Part shown: positions 1 to 8,692 of the stretch, one piece after another
Layout: every line of letters starts with the position of its first letter
How positions within the stretch are numbered: the stretch's first letter is position 1
Assembly (NCBI RefSeq): GCF_006227205.1
Contig: NZ_VCNG01000011.1
Location: 186,001-250,000 of the forward strand
Length of the DNA: 64,000 nucleotides
Direction of reading: 5' to 3'
DNA from: Pseudomonas sp. ICMP22404
GTDB taxonomy: Bacteria; Pseudomonadota; Gammaproteobacteria; Pseudomonadales; Pseudomonadaceae
Position numbers and translations under genes: made by a program
Notes under the pieces: generated by a model
Told to the model about the DNA's origin: nothing
Databases searched by the model: none
Seen by the model: only the letters and a program-made list of their open reading frames with translations

Positions 1-90
1 CTTTGCACGGCTGTTTCAAATCCGGAAACCTAGACTAGCAGGATCGGCCAACGCAATCGGCGCCGCCCTGTAGAGGTGTACTGGCGGACA

Positions 91-609
91 TCAGCCGATG
101 TCCAAGCGTTCTGCCACGCCGATACAGATCGCCATGATCAGTTTCAGTTCCTTTTGCACGGTACTCAGGGACACGCCCAGCTCTGCGGCGATGTCCTGAT
201 AACCATGCCCATGCAAGCGGCTGAGAATGAAAATCTGTTGTTGACGCGGGCTCAGCGCTTGCAGGCTGATGTTGAGGCGCTCGAGCATCTGTTCGGCATG
301 GGCGGCGTCCTCGGCGCTGCTCTGGGGCGCGACCACGTTGTGGACGACGTCCAGGGGGACGTCGTCCACAACGGTCCGGGACTGCATGCGCCGGGCACGC
401 AAGTGATCCCGCGCCAGGTTGCGGGCGGTCTGGAAGACAAAGGGTTCGAGGTGCTCGACTGTGCGTTCACCCAATGCGCGGGAGACGCGCAAATAGGTTT
501 CCTGGAGCAGGTCTTCGGCGGTGCTGGGGTTGTTGACCATGCGCTCGAGGGTGCGCAGCAGAGGGGTGCGCTGGGCGAGGAAGACGTGGTGAAAGCGCGA
601 TTGACTCAC
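91..609 (-). CDS. FecI-like ECF RNA polymerase sigma factor
   Basis: This 172-residue protein is an extracytoplasmic-function sigma factor of the iron-starvation (FecI) type. Region 2 lies at about residues 10-75 (AEDLLQETYLRV, then a basic DHLRARR end). Region 4 is near the C-terminus, with the helix-turn-helix GYQDIAAELGVSLSTVQKE. The chosen start is a GTG at 609. A palindromic Fur box lies 27-43 bases upstream, so iron repression is likely. Such sigma factors normally sit before a fecR anti-sigma gene. Here the stop codon overlaps an ATG (TGATG), but that frame closes after 18 codons, so no FecR is visible before the window edge. Confidence 0.88.
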   Translation of the reverse strand: MSQSRFHHVFLAQRTPLLRTLERMVNNPSTAEDLLQETYLRVSRALGERTVEHLEPFVFQTARNLARDHLRARRMQSRTVVDDVPLDVVHNVVAPQSSAEDAAHAEQMLERLNISLQALSPRQQQIFILSRLHGHGYQDIAAELGVSLSTVQKELKLIMAICIGVAERLDIG

Positions 610-635
610 GGTAAGGCCCGATCCGGTAAGAGTAA

Positions 636-652
636 ATGATAATGCTTATCAT
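636..652. promoter_or_regulatory. Fur box upstream of the ECF sigma gene
   Basis: The 17-base palindrome ATGATAATGCTTATCAT has 7-base arms, and it resembles the classic GATAATGATAATCATTATC Fur box. It sits just upstream of the minus-strand sigma gene. Iron-dependent repression by Fur is inferred from this match. Confidence 0.75.
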
Positions 653-698
653 CTGCTCTGTAGGTCAAGCCCGGATTTCATCACTACCCCAAAACCAC

Positions 699-788
699 TG
701 TGGGAGCGAGCCCGCTCGCGATAACGGTGTGCCAGTCGACGAAAGTGCTGACTGACACGCCGCTTTCGCGAGCAGCCTCGCTCCCACA
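699..788. repeat. Paired REP element
   Basis: A REP unit (TGTGGGAGCGAGCCCGCTCG) faces an inverted copy that ends GCTCCCACA about 90 bases later. It lies between the sigma gene and the end of gap. Both genes are on the minus strand, so it probably serves as the 3' end of the gap transcript. Confidence 0.85.
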
Positions 789-812
789 AAAGCGTTCAAC
801 GGCTATGCCCGG

Positions 813-1814
813 TTACTCGGCGTTGCACAACGCCAGGCAGTTATCGAGCATGCGGTTGGAGAAGCCCCACTCGTTGTCATACCAGGCCAGTACCTTGAGC
901 AGCTTGCCGCTGACCTTGGTGTGGTTGGCGTCGAAGATCGACGACAGCGGGTTGTGGTTGAAGTCACTGGAGACCAGCGGCAGGGTGTTGTAGCCGAGGA
1001 TCTTCGAATGTTGGCTGGCCTGGCGCAGCAGTTCGTTGACTTCTTCGGCCGACGCTTCGCGCTTGAGCTGTACGGTGAGGTCCACCAGGGACACGTTGAT
1101 CACCGGCACACGCACGGCCATGCCGGTCAGCTTGCCCGCCAGTTCCGGCAGTACCAGGCCCACCGCTTCGGCGGCACCGGTCTTGCTCGGGATCATGTTC
1201 TGGGTGGCCGAACGGGCGCGGTACGGGTCGGTGTGGTAGACGTCGGTCAGGTTCTGGTCGTTGGTGTAGGCATGGATGGTAGTCATCAAGCCACTTTCGA
1301 TGCCCAGCTCGCGATGCAGTACCTGGGCCACCGGGGCCAGGCAGTTGGTGGTGCACGAAGCGTTGGAGATGATCTGGTGGGACTGGCGCAGGATGTCGTG
1401 GTTCACGCCATACACCACGGTGGCGTCGGCACCCTTGGCCGGGGCCGAGATGATCACCTTGCGGGCGCCGGCGCTGATATGGGCGGCGGCCTTGGCGCGG
1501 TCGGTGAACAGCCCGGTGCACTCGAACACCACGTCGATCTTCTCGGCGGCCCAGGGCAGTTCGGCCGGGTTGCGGATGGCGCTGACCGCGATGCGGTCGC
1601 CATTGACCGTCAGGCTTTCGTTATCGTGCTGCACCTCGGCATCGAACGTGCCATGGACGGTGTCGTACTTGAGCAGATGAGCATTGATCGCGCTGTCACC
1701 CAGGTCGTTGATGGCGACGATCTGCAAGTCGCGACGATAGCCTTGGGTATACAGTGCACGGAGGACGTTGCGGCCGATGCGGCCAAAACCATTGATTGCG
1801 ATTCGAAGAGTCAT
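813..1814 (-). CDS. gap: Glyceraldehyde-3-phosphate dehydrogenase, type I
   Basis: The enzyme oxidises glyceraldehyde 3-phosphate to 1,3-bisphosphoglycerate with NAD(P) in the cytoplasm. The 333 residues match the family length. The Rossmann motif INGFGRIGRNVLRA is at residues 7-20, and the catalytic cysteine is Cys154 in ISNASCTTNCLAPV. The C-terminal WYDNEWGFSNRM motif is intact. The gene is divergent from edd, which starts 230 bases away. It receives the triose phosphate made by Edd and Eda, so it belongs to the Entner-Doudoroff set. A perfect HexR-type site lies 23 bases before the start codon. Confidence 0.97.
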   Translation of the reverse strand: MTLRIAINGFGRIGRNVLRALYTQGYRRDLQIVAINDLGDSAINAHLLKYDTVHGTFDAEVQHDNESLTVNGDRIAVSAIRNPAELPWAAEKIDVVFECTGLFTDRAKAAAHISAGARKVIISAPAKGADATVVYGVNHDILRQSHQIISNASCTTNCLAPVAQVLHRELGIESGLMTTIHAYTNDQNLTDVYHTDPYRARSATQNMIPSKTGAAEAVGLVLPELAGKLTGMAVRVPVINVSLVDLTVQLKREASAEEVNELLRQASQHSKILGYNTLPLVSSDFNHNPLSSIFDANHTKVSGKLLKVLAWYDNEWGFSNRMLDNCLALCNAE

Positions 1815-1836
1815 TAACTGCGCCGCCGTCGTTTTG

Positions 1837-1851
1837 TTGTTGGAATTACAA
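1837..1851. promoter_or_regulatory. HexR operator, gap side
   Basis: TTGTTGGAATTACAA fits the TTGT-N7-ACAA pattern known for HexR of Pseudomonas. It lies 23 bases upstream of the gap start codon, where a repressor could block the gap promoter. HexR releases DNA when it binds 2-keto-3-deoxy-6-phosphogluconate (KDPG). Its gene is in this window at 15,984-16,853. Confidence 0.75.
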
Positions 1852-1898
1852 GATTATTCGCATAAAAATAGAAAACAAGCCTTTTTGATGGCAATATT

Positions 1899-1913
1899 TT
1901 GTTTTATCTACAA
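1899..1913. promoter_or_regulatory. HexR operator, edd side
   Basis: TTGTTTTATCTACAA is a second exact TTGT-N7-ACAA match in the gap-edd intergenic region. It is 62 bases from the first site and about 130 bases upstream of edd. Two sites in a divergent region suggest that HexR controls each promoter separately. Confidence 0.75.
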
Positions 1914-2044
1914 CGAGTGACCTGAATCAACTGGTCCGATTGGTCAAAAACCGTTTGTCGCCTTCTCTGTCACGGGGGCGCGCAGCCGGTTCTGACCAGC
2001 ATAGACAATCAGGTCGCCACACCCGTTAGCCTGGAGTTCTACAC

Positions 2045-3871
2045 ATGCATCCCCGCGTTCTTGAGGTCACCGAACGGCTTATCGCCCGCAGCCGCGCCAC
2101 GCGTCAGGCTTACCTTGCATTGATCCGCGGTGCTGCCAGCGACGGTCCGATGCGCGGCAAGTTGCAATGCGCCAACTTCGCCCATGGCGTGGCCGGTTGC
2201 GGCAGCGAAGACAAGCATCACCTGCGGATGATGAACGCCGCCAACATCGCCATCGTGTCGTCCTATAACGACATGCTCTCGGCCCACCAGCCCTACGAAA
2301 CCTTCCCGGAACAGATCAAGAAAGCCTTACGCGAGATCGGCTCGGTCGGCCAGTTCGCGGGCGGCACGCCGGCCATGTGCGACGGCGTCACCCAGGGCGA
2401 GGCGGGGATGGAACTGAGCCTGCCGAGTCGCGAAGTGATCGCGATGTCCACGGCGGTGGCGTTGTCCCACAACATGTTCGACGGCGCGTTGATGCTCGGC
2501 ATCTGCGACAAGATCGTCCCGGGCCTGATGATGGGCGCGCTGCGCTTCGGTCACCTGCCGACGATTTTCGTGCCCGGCGGGCCGATGGTTTCCGGCATCT
2601 CCAACAAGGAAAAGGCTGATGTGCGCCAGCGTTACGCCGAGGGCAAGGCCACTCGCGAAGAGCTGTTGGAATCGGAGATGAAGTCCTACCACAGCCCTGG
2701 CACATGCACCTTCTACGGCACCGCGAACACCAACCAGCTGTTGATGGAAGTGATGGGCCTGCACTTGCCGGGCGCCTCGTTCGTCAACCCGAACACCCCG
2801 CTGCGCGATGCCCTGACTCGCGAAGCGGCGTTCCAGGTGACGCGCATGACCAAGCAGAGCGGCAACTTCATGCCCATCGGCGAAATCGTCGACGAACGCT
2901 CGCTGGTCAACTCCATCGTCGCGCTGCACGCCACCGGCGGCTCGACCAACCACACCTTGCACATGCCGGCCATCGCCATGGCGGCGGGCATCCAGCTGAC
3001 CTGGCAGGACATGGCCGACCTCTCCGAGGTGGTGCCGACCCTGAGTCACGTCTACCCGAACGGCAAGGCCGACATCAACCACTTCCAGGCGGCGGGCGGC
3101 ATGTCGTTCCTGATCCGCGAACTGCTGGAAGCCGGCCTGCTCCACGAAAACGTCAACACCGTGCTCGGTCACGGCCTGAGCCGCTATACCCAGGAACCGT
3201 TCCTGGAGAATGGCGAGCTGGTATGGCGCGACGGCCCGATCGAAAGTCTCGACGAAAACATCCTGCGCCCGGTGGCCCGTGCATTTTCGCCGGAAGGCGG
3301 CTTGCGGGTGATGGAAGGCAACCTGGGCCGTGGCGTGATGAAAGTCTCCGCTGTTGCCCTGGAGAACCAGATCGTCGAAGCACCCGCCATGGTCTTCCAG
3401 GACCAGCAAGACCTGGCGGATGCGTTCAAGGCCGGGCTGCTGGAGAAGGATTTTGTCGCGGTGATGCGCTTCCAGGGCCCGCGCTCCAACGGCATGCCGG
3501 AGCTGCACAAGATGACCCCGTTCCTAGGTTCGCTACAGGATCGCGGTTTCAAAGTGGCGTTGGTGACCGACGGGCGCATGTCCGGCGCCTCGGGGAAAAT
3601 CCCGGCGGCGATCCACGTCAGCCCCGAAGCTTATGTCGGCGGCGCGTTGGCCCGAGTGCAGGAGGGCGATATCATCCGCGTCGACGGCGTCAAAGGCACC
3701 TTGGAATTGAAGGTGGACGCCGAGGAATTCGCCGCACGCGAACCGGCCAAGGGCCTGTTGGGCAACAACATCGGTACCGGTCGCGAACTGTTCGGTTTCA
3801 TGCGCATGGCCTTCAGCTCGGCAGAGCAGGGCGCCAGCGCCTTCACGGCTGCACTGGAGACGATTAATTGA
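2045..3871 (+). CDS. edd: Phosphogluconate dehydratase
   Basis: This enzyme converts 6-phosphogluconate to KDPG, the first committed step of the Entner-Doudoroff pathway. The 608-residue length and sequence fit the IlvD/Edd iron-sulphur dehydratase family. Recognisable segments include GGTPAMCDGVTQGEAGMELS near residue 120, HATGGSTNHTLHMPAIA in the middle, and VTDGRMSGASGKIPAAIHV near residue 515. It heads the edd-glk-gltR-gtrS gene series. Its TGA overlaps the TTG start of glk, so the two are probably translated together. HexR control is likely from the upstream operator. Confidence 0.97.
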   Translation: MHPRVLEVTERLIARSRATRQAYLALIRGAASDGPMRGKLQCANFAHGVAGCGSEDKHHLRMMNAANIAIVSSYNDMLSAHQPYETFPEQIKKALREIGSVGQFAGGTPAMCDGVTQGEAGMELSLPSREVIAMSTAVALSHNMFDGALMLGICDKIVPGLMMGALRFGHLPTIFVPGGPMVSGISNKEKADVRQRYAEGKATREELLESEMKSYHSPGTCTFYGTANTNQLLMEVMGLHLPGASFVNPNTPLRDALTREAAFQVTRMTKQSGNFMPIGEIVDERSLVNSIVALHATGGSTNHTLHMPAIAMAAGIQLTWQDMADLSEVVPTLSHVYPNGKADINHFQAAGGMSFLIRELLEAGLLHENVNTVLGHGLSRYTQEPFLENGELVWRDGPIESLDENILRPVARAFSPEGGLRVMEGNLGRGVMKVSAVALENQIVEAPAMVFQDQQDLADAFKAGLLEKDFVAVMRFQGPRSNGMPELHKMTPFLGSLQDRGFKVALVTDGRMSGASGKIPAAIHVSPEAYVGGALARVQEGDIIRVDGVKGTLELKVDAEEFAAREPAKGLLGNNIGTGRELFGFMRMAFSSAEQGASAFTAALETIN

Positions 3872-4824
3872 AACTGGCCCTGGTCGGTGACATCGGTGGG
3901 ACCAATGCGCGCTTCGCGTTGTGGAAGAACCACAACCTGGAGAACGTCCAGGTGCTGGCGACGGCGGATTACGCCTGCCCTGAAGATGCCATCAAGGTGT
4001 ACCTGAGTGGCATGGGCCTGGAGCCCGGTGCCATCGGTTCGGTGTGCCTGTCGGTGGCTGGCCCGGTATCGGGTGATCTGTTTCGCTTCACCAACAACCA
4101 CTGGCGCCTGAGCAACCTGGCGTTCTGCAAGACCCTGCAGGTAGAGAAGCTGTTGCTGGTCAACGACTTCTCGGCCATGGCCCTGGGCATGACCCGTTTG
4201 CGTCCCGATGAGTACCGGGTCGTGTGCGAAGGCACCCCGGAGCCGATGCGTCCGGCGGTGGTGATCGGGCCGGGCACGGGGCTGGGCGTCGGTACATTGC
4301 TGGATCTGGGTGAAGGCCGCTTTGCGGCGTTGCCGGGGGAGGGTGGCCATGTCGACCTGCCGATGAGCAGCCCGCGGGAAACCCAGCTCTGGCAGCATAT
4401 CTACAACGAGATCGGTCACGTCAGTGCCGAAACCGCCTTGAGCGGCAGCGGCTTGCCCCGGGTGTACCGGGCGATCTGCGCGGTGGACGGGCATGAACCC
4501 GTGCTCGATACCCCCGAATCCATTACCGCCGCAGGCCTGGCCGGTGACCCTATCGCCCTGGAAGTGCTGGAGCAATTCTGCCGCTGGTTGGGGCGTGTGG
4601 CCGGCAACAACGTACTGACGGTGGGCGGTCGAGGTGGTGTATACATCGTCGGCGGGGTGATTCCCCGGTTTGCCGATTTCTTCCTCGAAAGTGGCTTCGC
4701 CCGCTGCTTCGCTGACAAAGGTTGCATGAGCGATTACTTCAAGGGCATTCCGGTCTGGCTGGTCACCGCACCATACTCTGGCCTGATGGGCGCGGGCGTG
4801 GCGTTGGAGCAATCGGCCAGCTGA
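3868..4824 (+). CDS. glk: Glucokinase
   Basis: Glucokinase phosphorylates cytoplasmic glucose with ATP to give glucose 6-phosphate. The 318-residue protein starts with the nucleotide-binding motif GDIGGTNARFALW and has GPGTGLGVG near residue 132. The start is a rare TTG that overlaps the edd stop (TTGA). A GGAGA sequence lies eight bases upstream, and no ATG precedes the first conserved motif, so TTG is the best choice. The overlap suggests translational coupling to edd. Zwf, Pgl, Edd and Eda use its product. Confidence 0.95.
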   Translation: MKLALVGDIGGTNARFALWKNHNLENVQVLATADYACPEDAIKVYLSGMGLEPGAIGSVCLSVAGPVSGDLFRFTNNHWRLSNLAFCKTLQVEKLLLVNDFSAMALGMTRLRPDEYRVVCEGTPEPMRPAVVIGPGTGLGVGTLLDLGEGRFAALPGEGGHVDLPMSSPRETQLWQHIYNEIGHVSAETALSGSGLPRVYRAICAVDGHEPVLDTPESITAAGLAGDPIALEVLEQFCRWLGRVAGNNVLTVGGRGGVYIVGGVIPRFADFFLESGFARCFADKGCMSDYFKGIPVWLVTAPYSGLMGAGVALEQSAS

Positions 4825-4838
4825 AATGCAGTCCCCCC

Positions 4839-4927
4839 TGTGGGAGCGAGCCTGCTCGCGATAGCGGAGTGTCAGCCACCTGTTCGGCGCCTGACACTCC
4901 GCTATCGCGAGCAGGCTCGCTCCCACA
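4839..4927. repeat. Paired REP element
   Basis: Two inverted REP units (TGTGGGAGCGAGCCTGCTCG and its complement) enclose about 40 bases between glk and gltR. The pair could separate the edd-glk message from the gltR-gtrS message. Confidence 0.88.
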
Positions 4928-4982
4928 AAGGACCTGTGGTGTTTATAGGCTTTCTCCATCAGGCATAATCCGCACTAATCCA

Positions 4983-4990
4983 AACAACAA
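4983..4990 (+). promoter_or_regulatory. Crc/Hfq-type motif before gltR
   Basis: AACAACAA matches the AAYAAYAA target of Hfq/Crc and is joined directly to the AAGGA ribosome binding site of the response regulator gene. Catabolite repression of translation is inferred. Confidence 0.5.
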
Positions 4991-5002
4991 GGACGCGGCC
5001 CC

Positions 5003-5734
5003 GTGAGTTCAGTAAACAAATCGATTTTGTTGGTCGACGACGACCAGGAGATTCGCGAGCTGCTGGACACTTACCTCAGTCGTGCGGGGTTCCAGGTGCG
5101 GACCACGCCCGACGGAGCCGGGTTTCGCCAGGCATTGAACGAGGCGCCGAGCGATCTGGTGATCCTCGACGTGATGCTACCCGACGAAGACGGCTTCAGC
5201 CTGTGCCGCTGGGTTCGCCAACACCCGCGCCAGGCCCATGTGCCGATCATTATGCTCACCGCCAGTTCCGACGAGGCCGACCGGGTCATCGGCCTGGAGC
5301 TGGGAGCCGATGACTACCTCGGCAAGCCGTTCAGCCCCCGTGAATTGCAGGCGCGCATCAAGGCCCTGTTGCGCCGGGCACAGTTCGGCCAGGAACGCTC
5401 CGGCGGCGAGGTGCTGGCCTTCGACGAGTGGCGGCTGGACATGGTCAGTCATCGGCTGTTCCACACCGACGGTGAGGAAGTGATCCTCTCCGGCGCCGAT
5501 TTCGCCCTGCTCAAACTGTTTCTCGATCATCCCCAGGAAATCCTCGACCGCGACACCATCGGCAACGCCACCCGGGGTCGGGAACTGATGCCCCTGGACC
5601 GGATTGTCGACATGGCGGTCAGTCGCCTGCGCCAGCGCCTGCGTGACACCGACAAGCCACCACGGCTGATCCGTACGGTGCGCGGCAGTGGTTATCAATT
5701 GGCGGCCAATGTGGTTGCCAGCAATGGGCATTGA
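5003..5734 (+). CDS. gltR: GltR-type OmpR-family response regulator
   Basis: This 243-residue DNA-binding response regulator is the expected activator of the glucose transport genes (GltR of P. aeruginosa, GltR-2 of P. putida). The receiver domain has the acidic cluster VDDD at residues 11-14, the phospho-acceptor Asp56 in LVILDVMLPDEDG, and the lysine in LGKPFSPRE. The C-terminal winged helix covers about residues 140-240. The start is GTG, behind an AAGGA sequence. The last 11 bases overlap the sensor kinase gene, which follows directly. Control of the downstream gts and oprB genes is known for the family, not shown by the sequence. Confidence 0.9.
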   Translation: MSSVNKSILLVDDDQEIRELLDTYLSRAGFQVRTTPDGAGFRQALNEAPSDLVILDVMLPDEDGFSLCRWVRQHPRQAHVPIIMLTASSDEADRVIGLELGADDYLGKPFSPRELQARIKALLRRAQFGQERSGGEVLAFDEWRLDMVSHRLFHTDGEEVILSGADFALLKLFLDHPQEILDRDTIGNATRGRELMPLDRIVDMAVSRLRQRLRDTDKPPRLIRTVRGSGYQLAANVVASNGH

Positions 5735-7193
5735 CTGGGCCAGGAAAATCGCCCGACGGGTGCCGGTGCCGCGCTCGCTGCTCGGAAGGATGCTGTTGTT
5801 GACCTTGCTGGTGGTGTTGTTCGCCCAGACATTGTCCAGCGTCATTTGGGTGTCGCAACTGCGCGCCACGCAGCTCGAAGGTTTGGTCACCAGCGCCCGC
5901 AGCCTCGCCCATTCGATGACGGCCAGCGTCAGCTACCTGCGTTCGCTGCCGGTGGCGTACCGGCCGCTGGTGCTGGACCAACTGCGCAGCATGGGGGGGA
6001 CGCGGTTTGTCGTCACGCTCAACGACAAGCCCCTGGGCATGGATGTGCTGCCGGTCACGCCGCGCAAGCTGGCAGTGCTCAAGGCAGTGGACGAAGTGCT
6101 GCGCAAGTCCCTGGGCAATAACACGGATATTTCCGTCACCTTCGTCAGCCCCGATGACCTGCGGATTTTCAACGGCGGGCTGAAGCTCGACGAGTTGCCA
6201 CGCTCTTGGGCGCACTATGCCTTGACACTTGAACCTGTGAACCCGCCGGTGCTGGTCACGCAGATCCAGATGGCGCCAGGTGAATGGTTGTACATCGCCT
6301 CGCTATTGCCTGAACCCTACACCAGCCTCGAAGAACAGGACCTGCCGAAGCAACAGGTCGGCTTCATCGTGCTCACCAGCAGCCTGTTACTGCTGTTCAT
6401 CGGTTTACTCGTGCACTGGCAGAGCCGGCCGCTCAAGCGCCTGGCCCGGGCGGCCCGGGACATGTCCCTGGGCGCCGAAGTGGAGCCGGTGGCCGAGGGA
6501 GGCGGCAGCGAAGTGGTGGAGGTGGGCCGGGCATTCAATGCCATGCGTGAGCGCATCAGCCGCTACCTGACCGAGCGTAGCCAGTTGTTCAGCGCGATTT
6601 CCCATGACCTGCGCACGCCGATCACCCGCCTGCGGCTGCGGGTCGAGCTGCTGGAGGATGAGAACCTGCAAGCCAAGTTCGGCCGCGATCTGGACGAGTT
6701 GGAGTTACTGGTCAAAGGGGCGCTGCAATGCGTCAAGGACACCGACATCCACGAAAACATCGAGCCGGTGGACCTCAACCATGTGCTCGATTGCCTGGTG
6801 GAGCCTTACCTTGCCCCCAACGGCAATGGCCGTGTCACCCAGGATGGCCGGGCGCTGGCGCCGTATCCCGGCAAGCCGCTGGCCCTCAAGCGCTGCATCG
6901 GCAACCTGATCGACAATGCCTTGAAGTACGGGCAGAACGCCCACCTGCACATCGACGACGATGAAACCGCGTTTGTCCTGCATGTCGATGATGAAGGGCC
7001 GGGGGTGCCGGAGCAGCGTCTCGAGCAGGTTTTCGAGCCACACTTCCGTCTGGCCGGACAGCAGCAGGGATATGGCCTGGGGCTGGGTATCGCCCGCAAC
7101 ATCGCCCACAGTCATGGGGGGGAAGTGAGCTTGCAGAATCTGCGCGAGGGCGGGTTGCGGGTGACGTTGCAACTGCCTCGCAGTGTTGATTAG
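5724..7193 (+). CDS. gtrS: Sensor histidine kinase paired with GltR
   Basis: This inner-membrane histidine kinase has two membrane segments, near residues 17-40 (LGRMLLLTLLVVLFAQ) and 213-235 (GFIVLTSSLLLLFIGLLVHW). They flank a periplasmic sensor domain of about 170 residues. A HAMP linker, the phospho-acceptor box SHDLRTPITRLRLRV, the N box IGNLIDNALKYG and the G boxes DDEGPGVPE and GYGLGLGIARN follow. I place the start at the ATG at 5724, which overlaps the gltR stop by 11 bases; an upstream ATG at 5688 lies deep inside gltR. P. aeruginosa GtrS senses 2-ketogluconate and 6-phosphogluconate. The ligand here is inferred. Confidence 0.88.
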   Translation: MGIDWARKIARRVPVPRSLLGRMLLLTLLVVLFAQTLSSVIWVSQLRATQLEGLVTSARSLAHSMTASVSYLRSLPVAYRPLVLDQLRSMGGTRFVVTLNDKPLGMDVLPVTPRKLAVLKAVDEVLRKSLGNNTDISVTFVSPDDLRIFNGGLKLDELPRSWAHYALTLEPVNPPVLVTQIQMAPGEWLYIASLLPEPYTSLEEQDLPKQQVGFIVLTSSLLLLFIGLLVHWQSRPLKRLARAARDMSLGAEVEPVAEGGGSEVVEVGRAFNAMRERISRYLTERSQLFSAISHDLRTPITRLRLRVELLEDENLQAKFGRDLDELELLVKGALQCVKDTDIHENIEPVDLNHVLDCLVEPYLAPNGNGRVTQDGRALAPYPGKPLALKRCIGNLIDNALKYGQNAHLHIDDDETAFVLHVDDEGPGVPEQRLEQVFEPHFRLAGQQQGYGLGLGIARNIAHSHGGEVSLQNLREGGLRVTLQLPRSVD

Positions 7194-7212
7194 CGAGACC
7201 GCGTTATCGTTC

Positions 7213-7306
7213 ATCGCGAGCAGGCTCGCTCCCACAAGAGCACTGCGGCGTTCACAATTTCTGTGTCCACCATCGAACCCTGTGGGAGCGAGCCTGCTCG
7301 CGATGG
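7213..7306. repeat. Paired REP element, opposite polarity
   Basis: ATCGCGAGCAGGCTCGCTCC comes first and the TGTGGGAGCGAGCCTGCTCG unit second, the reverse order of most pairs in this window. The pair lies between gtrS and the AGE-family isomerase gene. Confidence 0.85.
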
Positions 7307-7340
7307 CGCCAGTCGTCTCACCTGTTTTGTAACAGGCTGG

Positions 7341-7426
7341 TGACATAACTCGTCCCTTTCGTTACCTGCCCGCCGTCATCCCTTGTTTAGACTCCCTGCG
7401 TCAAAACAACAAAAAAGGTACGCCTG
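7341..7426 (+). promoter_or_regulatory. Promoter region of the AGE-family gene (copy A of a duplicated promoter)
   Basis: The blocks GTGACA, TCCCTTTCGTTACCTGC and TGTTTAGACTCC, and the leader AACAACAAAAAAGGTAC, recur in nearly the same order before gtsA at 8,693-8,800. TTTAGACT is a plausible -10 element. The shared blocks may be the binding site of GltR or another activator; this is inference. Confidence 0.5.
7405..7412 (+). promoter_or_regulatory. Crc/Hfq-type motif before the AGE-family gene
   Basis: AACAACAA fits the AAYAAYAA catabolite-repression motif. It is followed directly by the AAAAGG ribosome binding site, so Hfq bound here would cover the start region. Confidence 0.55.
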
Positions 7427-8686
7427 ATGGACTCCTTCCAACCGGCCTTCAGCAGTTGGCTGAACGCCCCTGCCCACCAGCAATGGCTCGCCGCCGAAGG
7501 CCTGCGGTTGCTGGCGTTCGCCAAGGCGTCGAGGGTGCCGGACGGTTTCGGCAACCTGGACGAGCGCGGTTGCCTGCCGACCGGGGCCCGGGCTGAAACC
7601 ATGAACACCGCCCGCATGACCCACAGCTTCGCCATGGCTCACGCCCAGGGCCTGCCGGGTTTCGCCGAACTGGTGGACCACGGCATCCAGGCCCTCAGCG
7701 GCCCCTTGCGCGACGCCGAATACGGTGGCTGGTTTGCCACGACGCAACCCCATGAAGACGACACCGGCAAGGCCGCCTACCTGCATGCCTTCGTGGCCCT
7801 GGCCGCCAGTTCCGCCGTGGTGGCCCAGCGCCCCGGCGCCCAGGCGCTGCTGGACGAGGCGGTGCGGGTCATCGACGGGCATTTCTGGAGCGAGGAAGAA
7901 GGCGCCCTGCGCGAGTCCTTCAACCGTGACTGGAGCGTCGAGGAAGCCTATCGCGGCGCCAACAGCAACATGCACGCCACCGAGGCCTTCCTGGCCCTGG
8001 CCGATGTCACCGACGATCCGCGCTGGCTCGCTCGCGCGTTGCGCATCGTCGAACGTGTGATCCACGGCCACGCGGCGGCCAACGATTATCTGGTGGTGGA
8101 GCATTTCGACCGCCACTGGCAGCCGTTGCGCGAATACAACCACGACAATCCCGCCGATGGCTTTCGTCCGTATGGCACCACGCCGGGCCACGGTTTCGAG
8201 TGGGCCCGCCTGCTCTTGCACCTCGAAGCGGCGCGCGTGCGGATCGGCATGCTGACCCCGGGCTGGCTGGTCCAGGATGCGCAGAAACTGTTCGAGCAGA
8301 ACTGCCGTCACGGCTGGGACGTCGATGGCGCGCCTGGCATTGTCTATACGCTGGATTGGGACAATCGCGCGGTGGTCCGCCATCGCCTGCACTGGGTCCA
8401 TGCCGAAGCGGCCGCCGCTGCCAGTGCCTTGCTCAAGCGCACCGACGAGGCGCAGTACGAAACCTGGTACCGGTGCTTCTGGGAGTTTTGCGAGAAGCAC
8501 TTCATCGACCGGTGCAACGGCAGTTGGCACCACGAACTCGATCCGCAGAATCGCCCCAGTGCCGATATCTGGCCCGGCAAGCCGGACCTGTATCACGCCT
8601 GGCAGGCGGTGCTGATTCCACGCCTGCCCCTGGCGCCGAGCATGGCCTCGGCCCTGGCGCAATTTCCCGCTCCGGCGGCCATGTAA
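7427..8686 (+). CDS. AGE-family sugar isomerase/epimerase
   Basis: The 419-residue protein belongs to the N-acylglucosamine 2-epimerase superfamily, which includes D-mannose isomerase and YihS-type aldose-ketose isomerases. It is an all-helical (alpha/alpha)6 barrel protein with no signal peptide. Conserved stretches include RMTHSFAMAHAQG near residue 63, ANSNMHATEAFLAL near residue 180 and GHGFEWARLLLHLEA near residue 255. Histidines in these stretches are typical catalytic residues of the family. It sits between the regulator pair and the glucose transporter and shares a promoter design with gtsA. It probably feeds mannose or a related hexose into the pathway. The exact substrate cannot be read from the sequence. 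Confidence 0.82.
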   Translation: MDSFQPAFSSWLNAPAHQQWLAAEGLRLLAFAKASRVPDGFGNLDERGCLPTGARAETMNTARMTHSFAMAHAQGLPGFAELVDHGIQALSGPLRDAEYGGWFATTQPHEDDTGKAAYLHAFVALAASSAVVAQRPGAQALLDEAVRVIDGHFWSEEEGALRESFNRDWSVEEAYRGANSNMHATEAFLALADVTDDPRWLARALRIVERVIHGHAAANDYLVVEHFDRHWQPLREYNHDNPADGFRPYGTTPGHGFEWARLLLHLEAARVRIGMLTPGWLVQDAQKLFEQNCRHGWDVDGAPGIVYTLDWDNRAVVRHRLHWVHAEAAAAASALLKRTDEAQYETWYRCFWEFCEKHFIDRCNGSWHHELDPQNRPSADIWPGKPDLYHAWQAVLIPRLPLAPSMASALAQFPAPAAM

Positions 8687-8692
8687 CCAAGT

